Shown here piece by piece: positions 27,620 to 36,753 of a DNA stretch of 64,000 bases. Position 1 is the first letter of the stretch. The number at the start of each line of letters is the position of its first letter. This stretch comes from UBA4744 sp963723165. GTDB taxonomy: Bacteria > Actinomycetota > Acidimicrobiia > Spongiisociales > UBA4744. Where the stretch lies: positions 32,161 to 96,160 of the forward strand of contig CAVRPP010000006.1 of assembly GCA_963723165.1 (NCBI GenBank), in the 5' to 3' direction. The notes under the pieces are model-generated. The model had not been told where the DNA came from, ran no database searches, and saw nothing but the letters and a program-made list of their open reading frames with translations. Made by a program: the position numbers and the translations under genes.

Positions 27620-29131
27620 ATGAAGCCGCCACCGCATCCCCCGGCGGAAAAGCCGGGAGTTCTCTCGAAGCGCCTACAATCCGCGCCCTTGGAGCCTGCG
27701 CTGAACTCCGTCGATTTCTCCGATCACTCCAGGCCCGGTGAGGCCTGCGGGGTATTTGGCGTCTACGCCCCGGAGACCGATGCCGCCCATCTCATTTCTT
27801 TCGGGTTGTTCGCTCTCCAACATCGTGGACAGGAGAGTGCCGGGATCGGCGTCTCCGACGGCGAGACGGTCACAGTCTCTAAGGATCTGGGTTTGGTCAG
27901 CCAGGTCTTCGACGAGAAGTCGCTCGCCGGGCTGCCGGGCCATCTCGGAATCGGCCATACTCGCTATTCGACCACCGGCTCCACGACCTGGGACAACGCG
28001 CAACCGGCCTTCCGGCAGGTGGGCACGACCGGTATCGCCCTCGGCCACAACGGCAACCTCACCAACACGGTCGAACTCGGCGAGCGGCTTGGCCGCCAGG
28101 CCGGGTCCAGCGATTCCGAGCTGATGCTGCAGGCCATTGCCCTCGAGGTGCAGGACGAACGAGCCGACGGTCGCCAGCTGGAACGGGCGATGATGCAGGC
28201 ACTGCCGGAATTCGAGGGAGCCTTCTCCCTGGTGGCAATGGACCAGGGCCATGTCATCGGCGTACGCGACCCGCGCGGGTTTCGACCTCTTTCGATAGGC
28301 CGATTGGAGCGCGGCGGGTGGGTGCTGGCATCGGAAACGGCTGCCCTGGACCTGGTGGGAGCAGGGTTCGTGCGGGACGTTGAACCCGGGGAGATGGTCG
28401 TCATCAACGCTTCGGGCCTCCGCAGCTTCCGGCCGTTTGCCCCTGCGGAGCCGCGCCTGTGCGTCTTCGAATTCGTCTATTTCGCCCGGCCGGACAGCCG
28501 CCTCAACGGACAGAACATCCACGCCGCCCGTCAGGAAATGGGTCGGCTCCTTGCCGCAGAATCCCCGATCGAAGCGGATGTGGTGGTGCCGGTGCCCGAG
28601 TCCGGCATCCCCGCCGCCCAAGGTTTTTCAAAGGCCAGTGGCATCCCCTACGCCGACGGGTTGGTCAAGAACCGGTACGTCGGGCGAACCTTCATCGAGC
28701 CCAGTCAGATGCTGCGCGATCGGGGAATCCGGCTGAAACTCAACCCGATCCCGGCCACCCTCGAAAACAAGCGCGTGGTCTTAGTCGACGACTCCATTGT
28801 CCGCGGAACGACAACCCGCCAGCTGGTGGCGATGGTTCGCGAAGCGGGGGCCAAGGAGATCCACCTGCGGGTCTCGTCCCCTCCATATCGCTGGCCGTGC
28901 TTCTACGGAATGGACACGGCCGACCGTTCCAAACTGCTGGCGGCCCACCAGACCGTCGAGGAAATCGGCGCCTACCTGGCGTGCGATTCTCTCGCCTATC
29001 TGACGCTCGACAGTTTATTGACGGCTACCGGAGCCGCCGAGGGTGGGTTCTGCACTGCCTGCCTCAGCGGTGAATACCCCACGCCCCTTCCCATCCATGG
29101 ACACAAACTTGCTCTCGAAGGCGGCTCATGA
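27620..29131 (+). CDS. purF: Amidophosphoribosyltransferase (glutamine PRPP amidotransferase)
   Basis: First committed enzyme of purine synthesis. The N-terminal Ntn glutaminase starts at the Cys of GEACGVFGVYAPETDAA, so a propeptide is removed. FALQHRGQESAGI and the PRPP loop VVLVDDSIVRGTTT follow. Cysteines in RLCVFEF, WPCFYG and FCTAC match the 4Fe-4S ligands of the Bacillus-type enzyme, so it should be oxygen-sensitive. The start is uncertain: ATG 27620 lacks a well-placed ribosome site, whereas TACAAT (27675-27680) 8 nt before TTG 27689 would give a leaderless start with a 19-residue propeptide. It overlaps purM (ATGA). Confidence 0.94.
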   Translation: MKPPPHPPAEKPGVLSKRLQSAPLEPALNSVDFSDHSRPGEACGVFGVYAPETDAAHLISFGLFALQHRGQESAGIGVSDGETVTVSKDLGLVSQVFDEKSLAGLPGHLGIGHTRYSTTGSTTWDNAQPAFRQVGTTGIALGHNGNLTNTVELGERLGRQAGSSDSELMLQAIALEVQDERADGRQLERAMMQALPEFEGAFSLVAMDQGHVIGVRDPRGFRPLSIGRLERGGWVLASETAALDLVGAGFVRDVEPGEMVVINASGLRSFRPFAPAEPRLCVFEFVYFARPDSRLNGQNIHAARQEMGRLLAAESPIEADVVVPVPESGIPAAQGFSKASGIPYADGLVKNRYVGRTFIEPSQMLRDRGIRLKLNPIPATLENKRVVLVDDSIVRGTTTRQLVAMVREAGAKEIHLRVSSPPYRWPCFYGMDTADRSKLLAAHQTVEEIGAYLACDSLAYLTLDSLLTATGAAEGGFCTACLSGEYPTPLPIHGHKLALEGGS

Positions 29132-30228
29132 TGGCGACCTATCGAGAGTCCGGAGTCGATCTCGACGCCGCAGAGAGGCTGGTGGCCGGCATCGGCCCCG
29201 CCGTGCAGGGAACCTGGAACGACCAGGTGGTCGGTGGTTTCGGGGGATTTGCCGCCGGGATCCGTCTTCCCCCCGGCTACGAGCACCCGGTGCTGATGAT
29301 GAGCACCGACGGGGTAGGCACCAAGACTGAGCTGGCCCGGATGACGAATCGACTCGACGGTCTTGGCTTCGATCTGGTGGCGATGTGCGTCGACGACCTG
29401 GCGGCGGTTGGGGCGCGCCCCGTTGCCTTCACCGACTACCTGGCGGTCGGTGAGCTGCGGCCGGACCGGGATCAGGTCCTGATCGAATCGGTGGCGGCGG
29501 CCTGTTCGGTGGCGGGTTGTGCACTTCTGGGAGGCGAGACGGCCGAGCACCCGGGCGTGATGCCGATCGATGCCTTCGACCTGGCAGGCGCCGCATTGGG
29601 AATTGTCGAAGAAGGCAAAGAAGTGACCGGCGCTGCCATCGAGGCCGGTGATTCCGTTCTCGGCGTTGCCAGCAGCAACCTTCGATCCAACGGCTTCTCG
29701 CTGGTCAGGGCAGTGTTCGAAGCTGCCGACCTCGACACCCCGCTCCATGACGGACGCACTCTTGGGGAAGAGTTGCTCGAGCCATCTGTGATCTATGCAC
29801 CCGCAGTGCTCGACGCTGTGGCGACCGGATCCGTGCGGGGACTCGCCCACATCACCGGCGGCGGTCTTGGAGGCAATCTCCCACGCGTTTTGCCTGCCGG
29901 GCTGATCGCCACCATAGAACGGGGCTCCTGGCAGGTACCGACCGTGTTCCGTGTCGTCCAGGAGGCGGGTTCGGTTTCAGAAGATGAGATGTTCCGCACG
30001 TTCAACATGGGCATCGGGTTCGTCGCGGTGGTGGCGCCGTCCGATACGACCGAGGTGCAAGCCGTTCTGAACGAGCACGGTCATCGCAGCTGGATTATCG
30101 GAGAAGTGCAACCAGGGCGCTGGACCTGGAGTTCGTTTCGTCTAGCAACCCGGGGTGACCGCATGTGGACGGGTTCGACCCGGGCGGCGGCTTCCTTCGC
30201 TATGGCAGAATGCAACCGGCTCCCCTGA
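29128..30228 (+). CDS. purM: AIR synthetase (FGAM cyclo-ligase), probable C-terminal frameshift
   Basis: Closes the imidazole ring of AIR; motifs include VLMMSTDGVGTKTELA, CVDDLAAVGARP, LGGETAEHPGVMP, SSNLRSNGFSLVR and ITGGGLGGNLPR. As given it is 366 residues, but the last ~40 residues after IIGEVQP look like nonsense. Skipping one G within GGG at 30115-30117 gives GAGPGVRFV and a TAG at 30143-30145, for 338 residues and an ending typical of the family. The true gene therefore probably ends at 30145. It overlaps purF by ATGA. Confidence 0.93.
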   Translation: MMATYRESGVDLDAAERLVAGIGPAVQGTWNDQVVGGFGGFAAGIRLPPGYEHPVLMMSTDGVGTKTELARMTNRLDGLGFDLVAMCVDDLAAVGARPVAFTDYLAVGELRPDRDQVLIESVAAACSVAGCALLGGETAEHPGVMPIDAFDLAGAALGIVEEGKEVTGAAIEAGDSVLGVASSNLRSNGFSLVRAVFEAADLDTPLHDGRTLGEELLEPSVIYAPAVLDAVATGSVRGLAHITGGGLGGNLPRVLPAGLIATIERGSWQVPTVFRVVQEAGSVSEDEMFRTFNMGIGFVAVVAPSDTTEVQAVLNEHGHRSWIIGEVQPGRWTWSSFRLATRGDRMWTGSTRAAASFAMAECNRLP

Positions 30229-30239
30229 AAGGAACCTGA

Positions 30240-31513
30240 ATGACCGAATACCCTTCTGAAGATCTCCTGGCCCCGGTTGTGTCCTACAACACAGACATCC
30301 TCGCCGATCGCGCCCAGGGCTTGTGGGTATACGATCGGGCAGGCAACCGCTTCGCCGACTTCACCAGTGGAACGGCCGTCACGAACCTCGGCCACAACCA
30401 TCCGCGGGTGGTGGCAGCGGCCCGCGACCAGATGGATCGAGTTCGTCCATGCCGGGTGCGTCTTCCGGTATGAGTCCGTTATCAGGCTGGCCGAAAAGCT
30501 CCACTCCGTAACTCCGGACGGGATCGAGAAGTTTGGTTTCGCCAACTCAGGTGCTGAGGCCGTCGAGGCGGCGGTCAAGCTGGCTAAATACGTCACGGGA
30601 CGACAGGGCGTGATCACGATGCGCGGGGCATTTCACGGTCGCACCATGGGATCGGTGGCATACACCACGTCCAACGCCGAAGTATCGGGATGGATATCAC
30701 CCGATTCTTGGATCGGTCTTCGTAACGCCCTTTCCGCGCCCGTATCGGTGGCGCAAATCCGAAGAGGAGTCGACGGAGCTGGCCCTCAGTGAATTGCAGT
30801 ACAAGTTCAAACACGAAGTAACGCCCAGAAACATTGCCGCGTTTCTCGTCGAGCCCGTGCAGGGCGAGGGCGGGTACTACCCGGCACCTCCGGCGTTCCT
30901 CGAGGCCCTCCGGGAGATCGCGGATCAGCACGGCATCATGCTGATCTTCGACGAGGTGCAGAGCGGTTTCGGTCGGACGGCCGAATGGTTTTCGTCCGAC
31001 CACTATCCCGTCGACCCAGACATCATCGCCATGGGCAAGGGCATCGCCAACGGTCTGCCGCTTTCCGCGTACGGCGCCTCGGCGGAAATCCTGGACCGGT
31101 GGCCGGCGGGCTCGCACGGAACCACCTTTGGTGGGAATCCCGTTTCTTGTGCTGCGGCCGGCGCGGTGATCGATGTGATGGGAGAGCTCCTTCCCCACGC
31201 CCGCGAGCTATCGGCACACGCCTTCGAACGACTGCAGAAGCTCCAGGTCGCCCATGACACGATTGGAGAGGTCCGGGGACTTGGATTGATGATCGGAATC
31301 GAGCTCGTCAAGGATCGCGAGTCGCGCGAACCAGACGCCGAGGCCATGGCCTTCGTCGCCCAATACGGGCTTGAACGCGAGCTCATCATTATCAGCTGCG
31401 GCCCCGACGGCAACGTCATCCGGTTCATTCCGCCGTTGATCACCACGATGGAAGAGCTCGACCAAGCGATCGACACCATGGATGAAGCTCTGAGCGAATA
31501 CCAACGGCACTAA
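30240..31513 (+). pseudogene. Class III (GabT-like) aminotransferase with two apparent +1 frameshifts
   Basis: PLP-dependent transaminase of the 4-aminobutyrate/acetylornithine group. Three frames must be joined: YDRAGNRFADFTSGTAV...DQMDR, then FVHAGCVFRYES...TTSNA after an extra G at 30441, then KYRDGYHPILGSVF to the end after an extra G at 30679. Joined length is 423 residues, normal for the family. It has the EPVQGEGGY motif, FDEVQSGFGRTAEWF and the PLP lysine in IIAMGKGIANG. The ATG at 30240 has an AAAGGAA site upstream. Substrate unknown. All parts are well conserved, so sequencing error is likely. Confidence 0.88.
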
Positions 31514-31560
31514 TCACACGCTGCGCCTGGTGAAGGCGGTCCATCGGAGACACGCAGTGA

Positions 31561-33453
31561 TCAGCGGATCAAATCCCGTCCCAGACGCGCCCACAGGGCG
31601 GCGGCACCAGCGGCAATCAGCCCGGCCACCAACGAGACCACGATGACCGGCCACGGCGAGCTGTTGCTCGGCGAGATCGGCTCGGAAACGCCGACTGCCT
31701 GCAACCCCGAGGCTCCTCCCGGATCTTGTTCCGCATCAGGCTGGGTCGTGGTGGTATCGGCGGCGCTGAACTCCTGACCGGCGGCGAGCGCTGCACTGAA
31801 GGCCACCAGCGCCTCGATCTCTTCGTCGCTCATCTGATCTGCGAAACCGGGCATTGTGCCGACCCCGGTGCGAACAACCTCATCCAGCTTGGCCGCCGAC
31901 ATCTCAATGCCTGCGACCGATCCGCCCAAACCGCCTTCACCATCAGCCCCGTGGCAAGCTGCACAGAATTGGGCAAACAGGGAATGTCCTTCCGCCAGTT
32001 CGGGAGGTACCACCGTCGCACCGGCGGCGGTCGTCCCGGTAGTTGCAGCACCGCCCGCCAGCGAGAGCACATGATCGGCAATGGCCGCTATCTCGACGCT
32101 GGAGAGTTGCGTATCGTAGGCCGGCATCCCGGAGGCTCCACCGGCAATCACCGCGACAACCTGGGAACGACCCATCGCGGTGCCGGCCAGCGCCCCGCCC
32201 GGACCGCCCTCACCGTGCAACCCGTGACAACCGGAACAGCTCTGCATGTAGAGCGTGCTCCCGGAGACAGCACTACCGGGTGCCGTAGTTGTGGTCGTCA
32301 CCCCGGCGCCCGACCCGACCGAAGCTACGTACTGTGAGACGTTGCTGATCTCAGCGGCGCTGAGCCGGCCGGAGAAACCGCTCATAGTGCCCACACCATT
32401 GGTGGTGACCGAAGAGATCTGGGACAAGGTCAGGGTATGGCCCCGAAGATTGCCGCCGCCGGAGCCATGACACATCGCGCAACTGGCCGAATAGACAGCG
32501 GCGCCACTGCGGGGAACGGTGGTGGTGGTCGTGGCCCCCGGGAGTGTGGTTGGCGGAACGCTCAGACTCAGCATGTAGTCGGCAACATTGCTGACCTGGG
32601 TCGAGCCAAGCCATGCGAACCCTGGCATCGAGCCTTGACCGTTGTCAACGATCGAGGTCAGTTGTGATCTGGTGCGGTTGGTCGGCACGACATTCCCACC
32701 GTTGGCACCGTGACAGGAGGCACAGTTCTGCGCCCAGACCGTGGCACCACTGGCAGCCTGGGTGGTGGTGGTCGTCGCACCCGGTTGCGTGCTGGTGGTC
32801 GTGGCAGGTACCGACCCGGTCACGTAGTCCCAGATGGCGCCAACTTCAGCGCTACTGAGACCTGACTGGGCGGGCATACTGCCCTGACCGTCGAGAGTTA
32901 TGGTGACGAAATTAGTGCGTGAAAGCGACGTGCCGTTCAGATTCCCACCGTTCTGCCCGTGGCAGGCCGCGCATCGAGCCGCAAACAGACCCTGACCGTC
33001 GGGGGGTGTGCCCGCGACCGTCGTAGTCGTCGTCGGCGGTGTGCTGCTCGACGGATCGCCCGGAAGCGACAGCTGCAGGATCTCTTGACCGTTGAGCACG
33101 CCGTCACCGTCTGAATCCCAATTGACCAGTGCCGGAGCGAGGAAGTCTTTGTCCCCGAGGTCGCCGTCCTCCCAGTCATCGCCGTAAGCATTGAGATTGT
33201 CCTCGCCCGGATGAACCGGATCTGTGTGGCACAAAAGACAGGAGTCGAGGGAAGTGCCGGCCGCGGCCGGATAGGCCTGTGCAAAACCGGACAAGAATTT
33301 CTGTTTCGCTTCTGCACCCGGAGGCGAGAGAACAAGCGCGAGCCCCGCAACGAGTAACACCATCAATACCAGTGCAGGTTCCCGTCGCCGCCACCGTTGG
33401 TGGGCGGGGGACCCGTAGGCTATCTCATCGGACGACCGCAGCCATCGCGTCAT
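31561..33453 (-). CDS. Membrane-tethered six-haem c-type cytochrome with Thr-rich linkers
   Basis: 630 residues. Six CxxCH haem sites at 72-76, 161-165, 244-248, 325-329, 406-410 and 497-501. Sites two to six each sit in a separate small cytochrome c domain of about 65 residues, most with a Met-bearing loop (GSMP, GTMP or SGMP) as the second ligand; in the third of these domains the loop reads GTMSG. Domains are joined by linkers such as TTTTTQAASG. The first haem region also carries DSDGDGVLNGQE, a calcium-binding loop. An N-terminal signal/anchor (~28-43) and a C-terminal TM (~602-624) hold it at the membrane. Likely role: electron transfer across the cell-envelope space; partner unknown. 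Confidence 0.88.
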   Translation of the reverse strand: MTRWLRSSDEIAYGSPAHQRWRRREPALVLMVLLVAGLALVLSPPGAEAKQKFLSGFAQAYPAAAGTSLDSCLLCHTDPVHPGEDNLNAYGDDWEDGDLGDKDFLAPALVNWDSDGDGVLNGQEILQLSLPGDPSSSTPPTTTTTVAGTPPDGQGLFAARCAACHGQNGGNLNGTSLSRTNFVTITLDGQGSMPAQSGLSSAEVGAIWDYVTGSVPATTTSTQPGATTTTTQAASGATVWAQNCASCHGANGGNVVPTNRTRSQLTSIVDNGQGSMPGFAWLGSTQVSNVADYMLSLSVPPTTLPGATTTTTVPRSGAAVYSASCAMCHGSGGGNLRGHTLTLSQISSVTTNGVGTMSGFSGRLSAAEISNVSQYVASVGSGAGVTTTTTAPGSAVSGSTLYMQSCSGCHGLHGEGGPGGALAGTAMGRSQVVAVIAGGASGMPAYDTQLSSVEIAAIADHVLSLAGGAATTGTTAAGATVVPPELAEGHSLFAQFCAACHGADGEGGLGGSVAGIEMSAAKLDEVVRTGVGTMPGFADQMSDEEIEALVAFSAALAAGQEFSAADTTTTQPDAEQDPGGASGLQAVGVSEPISPSNSSPWPVIVVSLVAGLIAAGAAALWARLGRDLIR

Positions 33454-33571
33454 GTTTCGACCTCTATCTCTACGCGGCGCTCTGGTGCAACGCGGATCCC
33501 CCGACCGCTCCCAGCTTCGTGCAACGGCACCTAATCGCTATCCAAGGGACCGTTAAGGGACCTCTAAGTCT

Positions 33572-33599
33572 TCAGCTATCAGTCATCAGCCATCAGCCA
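33572..33599. repeat. Four tandem heptamers (TCAGYYA x4)
   Basis: TCAGCTA, TCAGTCA, TCAGCCA and TCAGCCA follow one another in the 286-bp gap between the cytochrome gene and the Lnt-like gene. The unit differs from that of the array at 3695-3722, but unit length and copy number are the same. Elsewhere in the gap I see only a 7-bp hairpin (AGCCGCC/GGCGGCT, about 33705-33722), which could end the leftward Lnt-like transcript, and no gene. Confidence 0.85.
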
Positions 33600-33739
33600 T
33601 GGGGTATCGGTCGGGAGGACTGACACCTTGAAGAGGGCCCCGGAAACTCGCCGACCGAACACAGAAGTTCGAGTCTGTGGACATGTCCCTCTGCACGCAC
33701 AGGAGCCGCCTGCGGGCGGCTTGGCGGCCGGTCGGTGTT

Positions 33740-35209
33740 CTACGTCCCGGCGTGCTCGGTTTTTCGGGCTCGAGCGACCAGCACCGCCACGAACCACATG
33801 ATGGCGACCAGAGAGGGCCACTCGCCCAACGCGGCATACAACGTGTTGCCCGATGAGCGGACCCGCACCTCCCCGGTGAGAATCTCCGCAGTGAAGAGAC
33901 CGGAGATGGGGCCGACCGATCCGTTGTCGGAGATGATCGTCGACCGGCCTGTCAGTGCCGCGTGGATCACATCGACACCCAGTGCGGAGGCGTGCATGCG
34001 AGTCATGCCGATGAATTGGTCCGAGGCCGGCCCCAGACCGTAGCTCGAGTTGTTGGTGGCGACGACGAGCAATTGAGCCCCTTGACTAACCGGGCCCCGC
34101 ATGATGCGGGCGAAAGCCCCCTCAAAGGAGATGACCGAGCCGAGCGAACCCCAATCGGTTGAGAACACCACCGGCCCTTCCCCGCGCAGCATGTCGCGGG
34201 GCGCCGCCCGGAATCTCTCGGTCCACCCGAATACCGCTCGCCACGGGATGTACTCGCCGAAAGGCACCGGATGGGTTTTCAGGTACTCGCCGACAATGGT
34301 CCCATCGGGGGCAAAGACCAGGTTGGCGTTGGCAAAGTGGTCGTCATCAACGGGACGGTCCCCCCCGACCAGCATGTAGGCGTTCAACCGCACGGCCTCA
34401 GCAGCGATCTGATCTGCCACTTCCGGGTTGGCAACTGGATCCGTCGCATACCCGGTCGAGCTTTCCGGCCAGACGATCAGGTCGAACTGACCTGATGGCA
34501 GGGTCCGGGTGAGATCGAGGTGGCTCTGGGTGATTAGCTGTCGTTCGTTGGCACACCGCTCGGCCGGACAGGGGGTGTTGCCCTGCACGATGGCCACCCG
34601 CAGCACCTCCCCGTCGGCAGTGGGCGGGAAGGCCGCCCCGGCGGCGAAAAGCACCAGCACCACTGCTCCGGCCGCCGCGGCCCAAAGCCCTCCCATACGG
34701 GTCTCAAACCACAACGCCAGACCACCCGCGACCAGCATGGCCAGCACCGTCCAGCCGGAAACGCCGATCCATTGAGCGGCGCCGCGGGCACCACTCCATC
34801 CACTGACGGCGTACCCGAGCCACCCCCAGGTGAACCCACCCACCGGCAGATATGATCGGGCGAGTTCGGTCAGCGCCCACCCCCCGACCACAAAGCCCAT
34901 CCACTGCCAATCGGGGCGGTTACGCACCCGAAACACCATCCAGGCGAAGGCAGCCGGAAAGAGGGACTCGAGGAACACGAGCGGCGCCCAGGCGATCACG
35001 CCCATTTCGGTGATCCACTCCAGCAGAGGCCCGAAGAACCCGATCCCGAAAGCAAGCCCGGCCAGTACTGCCTGGCGTCCCGAAGACGCCCGCCGGACCC
35101 CGATCAAAAAGGGCACGGGCGCGACGAAGACCAGCACCCCGAGACCCAGAGGAGGAAACGAGGCCCACACCAACAGTCCACCGAGAGCGCCGAGCAGTGC
35201 TGGAATCAT
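33740..35209 (-). CDS. lnt: Apolipoprotein N-acyltransferase-like protein with Ser at the nucleophile position
   Basis: 489 residues: about seven N-terminal membrane helices (to ~190), a nitrilase-fold domain outside, and a C-terminal TM (~463-482). Lnt transfers a third acyl chain to lipoproteins using a Glu-Lys-Cys triad. Glu249 (LIVWPESS) and Lys311 (EYLKTHPVPFGEY) are present, but the Cys is replaced by Ser361 (SVISFEGAF). It may be inactive, work with Ser, or have another role. The ATG lies 9 nt after a TAGAAT box (35219-35224). Confidence 0.87.
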   Translation of the reverse strand: MIPALLGALGGLLVWASFPPLGLGVLVFVAPVPFLIGVRRASSGRQAVLAGLAFGIGFFGPLLEWITEMGVIAWAPLVFLESLFPAAFAWMVFRVRNRPDWQWMGFVVGGWALTELARSYLPVGGFTWGWLGYAVSGWSGARGAAQWIGVSGWTVLAMLVAGGLALWFETRMGGLWAAAAGAVVLVLFAAGAAFPPTADGEVLRVAIVQGNTPCPAERCANERQLITQSHLDLTRTLPSGQFDLIVWPESSTGYATDPVANPEVADQIAAEAVRLNAYMLVGGDRPVDDDHFANANLVFAPDGTIVGEYLKTHPVPFGEYIPWRAVFGWTERFRAAPRDMLRGEGPVVFSTDWGSLGSVISFEGAFARIMRGPVSQGAQLLVVATNNSSYGLGPASDQFIGMTRMHASALGVDVIHAALTGRSTIISDNGSVGPISGLFTAEILTGEVRVRSSGNTLYAALGEWPSLVAIMWFVAVLVARARKTEHAGT

Positions 35210-35315
35210 GACCGGGGGATTCTATGACGCGGCCAGCTCATACGCCCGGCCGGGGTGCGGACCGCCGATGGTTCACCCGGCTCGGCAAAGGGGGACACCT
35301 AACATCCACGATGTT

Positions 35316-36119
35316 GTGGATTCATCTCTCAACCAAGATCTCGAGATCGCCGTAGAGGCTGCCTCCCGGGGCAGTGAGGCCATCAAGCCCTGGTTCGGTC
35401 GCCTCCACAAAGCCGATTTCAAAAGCGAAGTCGACCCGGTCACCGAAGTAGACCGGCGGTCGGAGGCGCTCATCATCGCCACGGTCAAAGAGGCACATCC
35501 AAACGATGCCATTCTGGCGGAGGAGAGCGGTGGCGATCCGCTCGGACTTGCTCGAGTGTGGATCATCGATCCCCTCGACGGGACCGTCAATTTCCTGCAC
35601 GGGGTTCCCCATGTTGGCGTCTCCGTAGCCCTGTACGAATACGGCCTACCCCGGGTTGGGGTGGTCGTAGATGTGTTCCGGGACGAGGTATTCGCGGCCG
35701 TATCCGGAAGAGGAGCGTTCCTGAACGGCGAAGCTATCGGCGTGTCCACCCAGGACGACCTGGGAGCCGCTCTGGTGGCAACCGGGTTCCCGTACGACCG
35801 GCGCCAACACGCCGCCGCCTACTCGGCGATCGTCGGCGAAATGCTCACCCACATTCAGGGCATCAGGCGGATGGGCACCGCTTCGCTCGATCTGGCCTGG
35901 GTGGCCTGCGGCCGTTACGACGCCTTCTGGGAGCTGAAACTGGCCCCGTGGGACGTCGCCGCCGGAATCCTGCTCATTCGTGAAGCCGGAGGACACGTCA
36001 CAAACCTGGCCGGCGTATCGGCTCGGCCCGGTGACCGGGCCCTGGTTGCGTCGAATGCGCTCATGGCCGAGGAGTTCCGGGGCCGGGTTGCCTCGGCGGT
36101 TCCCCCTCGCTTGCTCTGA
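35316..36119 (+). CDS. suhB: Inositol monophosphatase family protein
   Basis: Mg-dependent phosphatase, 267 residues. Metal-site motifs are complete: DPVTEVDRRSE, AILAEESGG, WIIDPLDGTVNFLHG and WDVAAGILLIREAGG. The start was set at GTG 35316 (MDSSLNQDLEIAVEAA) since family members begin just before this helix; ATG 35268 is the in-frame alternative and has no better ribosome site. It is divergent from the Lnt-like gene. Substrates in this family include inositol-1-phosphate, histidinol phosphate and others; not resolved here. Confidence 0.88.
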   Translation: MDSSLNQDLEIAVEAASRGSEAIKPWFGRLHKADFKSEVDPVTEVDRRSEALIIATVKEAHPNDAILAEESGGDPLGLARVWIIDPLDGTVNFLHGVPHVGVSVALYEYGLPRVGVVVDVFRDEVFAAVSGRGAFLNGEAIGVSTQDDLGAALVATGFPYDRRQHAAAYSAIVGEMLTHIQGIRRMGTASLDLAWVACGRYDAFWELKLAPWDVAAGILLIREAGGHVTNLAGVSARPGDRALVASNALMAEEFRGRVASAVPPRLL

Positions 36120-36173
36120 ACCGAGTCGAAGGTCGGCCGGTATGCTCGGAGCCCAGACCCATGGAGGTGCGAT

Positions 36174-36722
36174 TTGCAGTCCTTCGAACCGTCACTCGAT
36201 ACCTATGAACGCATCGCCGGCCTCCGGGTGGTCCGCATGTACCGCCCGGATCCGTTGACCGATGCCCACATCGACATGATCCTGGAGGCGGGTCGTTGGA
36301 CCGGCAGCTCCAAGAACACCCAACCCTGGGAATTTGTGGTTGTCACCGACCAGGGCGACCGCCAGAGGTTGGCCGAATGCGGCAGCTTCACGGGTCCGCT
36401 GCTCGGAGCGCCGCTCGTGGTCGTCGTGGTCCGGTTGCCGGGCGGTGGTGATTTCGACATGGGGCGCGTCGCCCAGAACATGATGGAAGCGGCGGCCGCC
36501 CTCGGCATTGGTTCGTGCCCGGTCACGCTGCACCGCGAGCCGTGCGCCCGGGAGCGGCTCCACGTTCCAGACGATCATGGCTGCCGGTGGGCTCTGGCCT
36601 TCGGCTACCCGGACTTCGAAGGCGAGATCGGGCTCCGCAAGGGAATACGTTCGACCATCCCCGGGGGCCGCAAGCCTCTCACCGAACTGGTCCACTACGG
36701 GCAGTTCGGCGTCAAGAAATGA
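36174..36722 (+). CDS. Nitroreductase-family flavoprotein
   Basis: 182 residues. The FMN-binding N-terminus (RVVRMYRPDPLTD) and RWTGSSKNTQPWEFVVVTD are typical, as is the MMEAAAALGIGSCPVTLH helix. The start is TTG at 36174, fixed by a strong GGAGG six bases upstream. Enzymes of this family reduce nitro groups, quinones or flavins with NAD(P)H; some dehalogenate. Substrate unknown. It is 54 bp after the phosphatase gene and 31 bp before the amidohydrolase, probably one transcript. Confidence 0.86.
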   Translation: MQSFEPSLDTYERIAGLRVVRMYRPDPLTDAHIDMILEAGRWTGSSKNTQPWEFVVVTDQGDRQRLAECGSFTGPLLGAPLVVVVVRLPGGGDFDMGRVAQNMMEAAAALGIGSCPVTLHREPCARERLHVPDDHGCRWALAFGYPDFEGEIGLRKGIRSTIPGGRKPLTELVHYGQFGVKK

Positions 36723-36753
36723 TTCGCTTCGGCCTGGCGGAAATCGGTGCGGG

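Noticed and set aside
31561..33453. Thr-codon runs in the cytochrome gene as a DNA repeat or CRISPR-like array
   Set aside because: The repeats are irregular in length and spacing and simply encode Thr-rich protein linkers.
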